NCBI RefSeq assembly: GCF_947623445.1
Contig: NC_135244.1
Coordinates: 5,890,001-5,954,000, forward strand
Direction of reading: 5' to 3'
DNA from: Clavelina lepadiformis
Taxonomy: Eukaryota > Chordata > Ascidiacea > Aplousobranchia > Clavelinidae
Length of the DNA: 64,000 bases
The position numbers were made by a program, and so were the translations under genes. Shown piece after piece: positions 63,266 to 64,000 of the stretch. The notes under the pieces were generated by a model. It saw nothing but the letters and a program-made list of their open reading frames with translations, had not been told where the DNA came from and ran no database searches. Each line of letters begins with the position of its first letter. Positions within the stretch are counted from its first letter, which is position 1.

Positions 63266-64000
63266 CTATTCGCAAAATAGATTAATATAATATTAATAAA
63301 ATATTAAAATTATTAACGTTATACCATATGGTTAATAATTAATAATACAGTTAATATAGGACAGCGCACATCAATACTGAACACTGCTAGTTGTACAATA
63401 TAGAATACATATAAAAAATCTTGTTACACTTTCTCGGGTATGCTACTGATAGTTCCCTTATTCTCATTTTTTATACTAAACGAGAACGCAGTGTTTACAT
63501 ATGCCTTAAGTAAACACAACTGTGGTACTGATAACACCAGTCAATAAAACTGAGTAACTAGCTTAGGAAATACCGTTTCTTATTTAATTTTTCATCCTGA
63601 TTCCAAAAATACTGCCAAAACTTGTGTAGAATGTCAGGTTTCCCAGTTATCCCTTCAGTTACATATTAAAAGACTGAGTATACTACAACTCATAAAAAAT
63701 AGACAGAAACTGAAAGATCTTGCTATGGTAACAGTGCAAGTCTAACGGTTCAATCTTGATATTGCTAAGAGACAGTTTGCTAATGTTATTCACAGTTCTG
63801 ATTTTGTTGTCAACTGTTGGATGAAGGTTTGTTTCTCGCATTCTTCTTCTACAGTAGACTCAGTTTAGAAGAGCAATTGCAATCACAGGAACCTTTTTGA
63901 TACAGGTACGTTAGTTTTGAAACGCTCTTGAGATAAACATTTTTGAAATCTTTTGTCACTGTCATATCCCATACCCAAAGTTGAATGGAAGAAGTGAAGA
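63266..64000. other. PPP4R3 intron sequence to the window edge
   Basis: By gene structure this is an intron of PPP4R3. I see no exon for the N-terminal domain in it. The left part is AT-rich. Confidence 0.6.

Overview
This is animal nuclear DNA. It is AT-rich, with small GT-AG introns, single-copy metazoan housekeeping genes and many short DNA transposons. I infer an invertebrate deuterostome, most likely a tunicate. The reasons are a secreted WxxW-domain protein, a mannose-receptor-like R-type lectin joined to sushi modules, and several genes with a good splice acceptor 14-38 nt before the start codon but no obvious partner donor, as expected for spliced-leader trans-splicing. No species can be named from the sequence alone.

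Layout. 1-5,400 (minus): part of a secreted gene with one R-type lectin exon and four sushi exons; both gene ends are missing. 5,400-13,300: a long stretch with no gene I can support. 13,304-14,002 (minus): start of a secreted WxxW-domain gene. 16,745-19,733 (minus): VPS33B, nine exons. 20,110-20,400 (minus): LSM8, one exon. 23,051-25,224 (plus): a mitoferrin, four exons. 25,225-34,700: mostly transposon debris, with two related hAT elements (one with a CGGBP1-like zinc-finger frame), a palindrome-rich hAT MITE, an old miniature LTR element and a tRNA-derived SINE. 34,830-35,588 (plus): COA7. 35,714-36,252: a mini-mariner keeping a DUF4817 DNA-binding frame. 36,432-37,966 (plus): MRPL52. 38,217-40,320 (minus): TSEN2. 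42,710-46,162 (plus): SLBP. 48,510-49,986 (plus): TTC1. 51,932-55,359 (minus): an ARF GTPase. 55,731-57,528: a Tigger transposon broken by a later hAT sequence. 60,872-63,265 (minus): the last two exons of PPP4R3/SMEK, whose start lies beyond the window.

The genes do not form one pathway. Small functional groups recur: RNA processing (LSM8, TSEN2, SLBP), mitochondrial iron, ribosome and cytochrome oxidase assembly (mitoferrin, MRPL52, COA7), membrane traffic (VPS33B, ARF), and secreted recognition-type proteins at the left end.

No prokaryote-like or plainly new multi-gene system was found. The best leads are the paired TAGGGC-type hAT elements with a zinc-finger frame, the SLBP gene with an altered TPNK motif and an odd intron border, the mini-mariner that keeps only a DNA-binding domain, and the repeated acceptor-before-start pattern.
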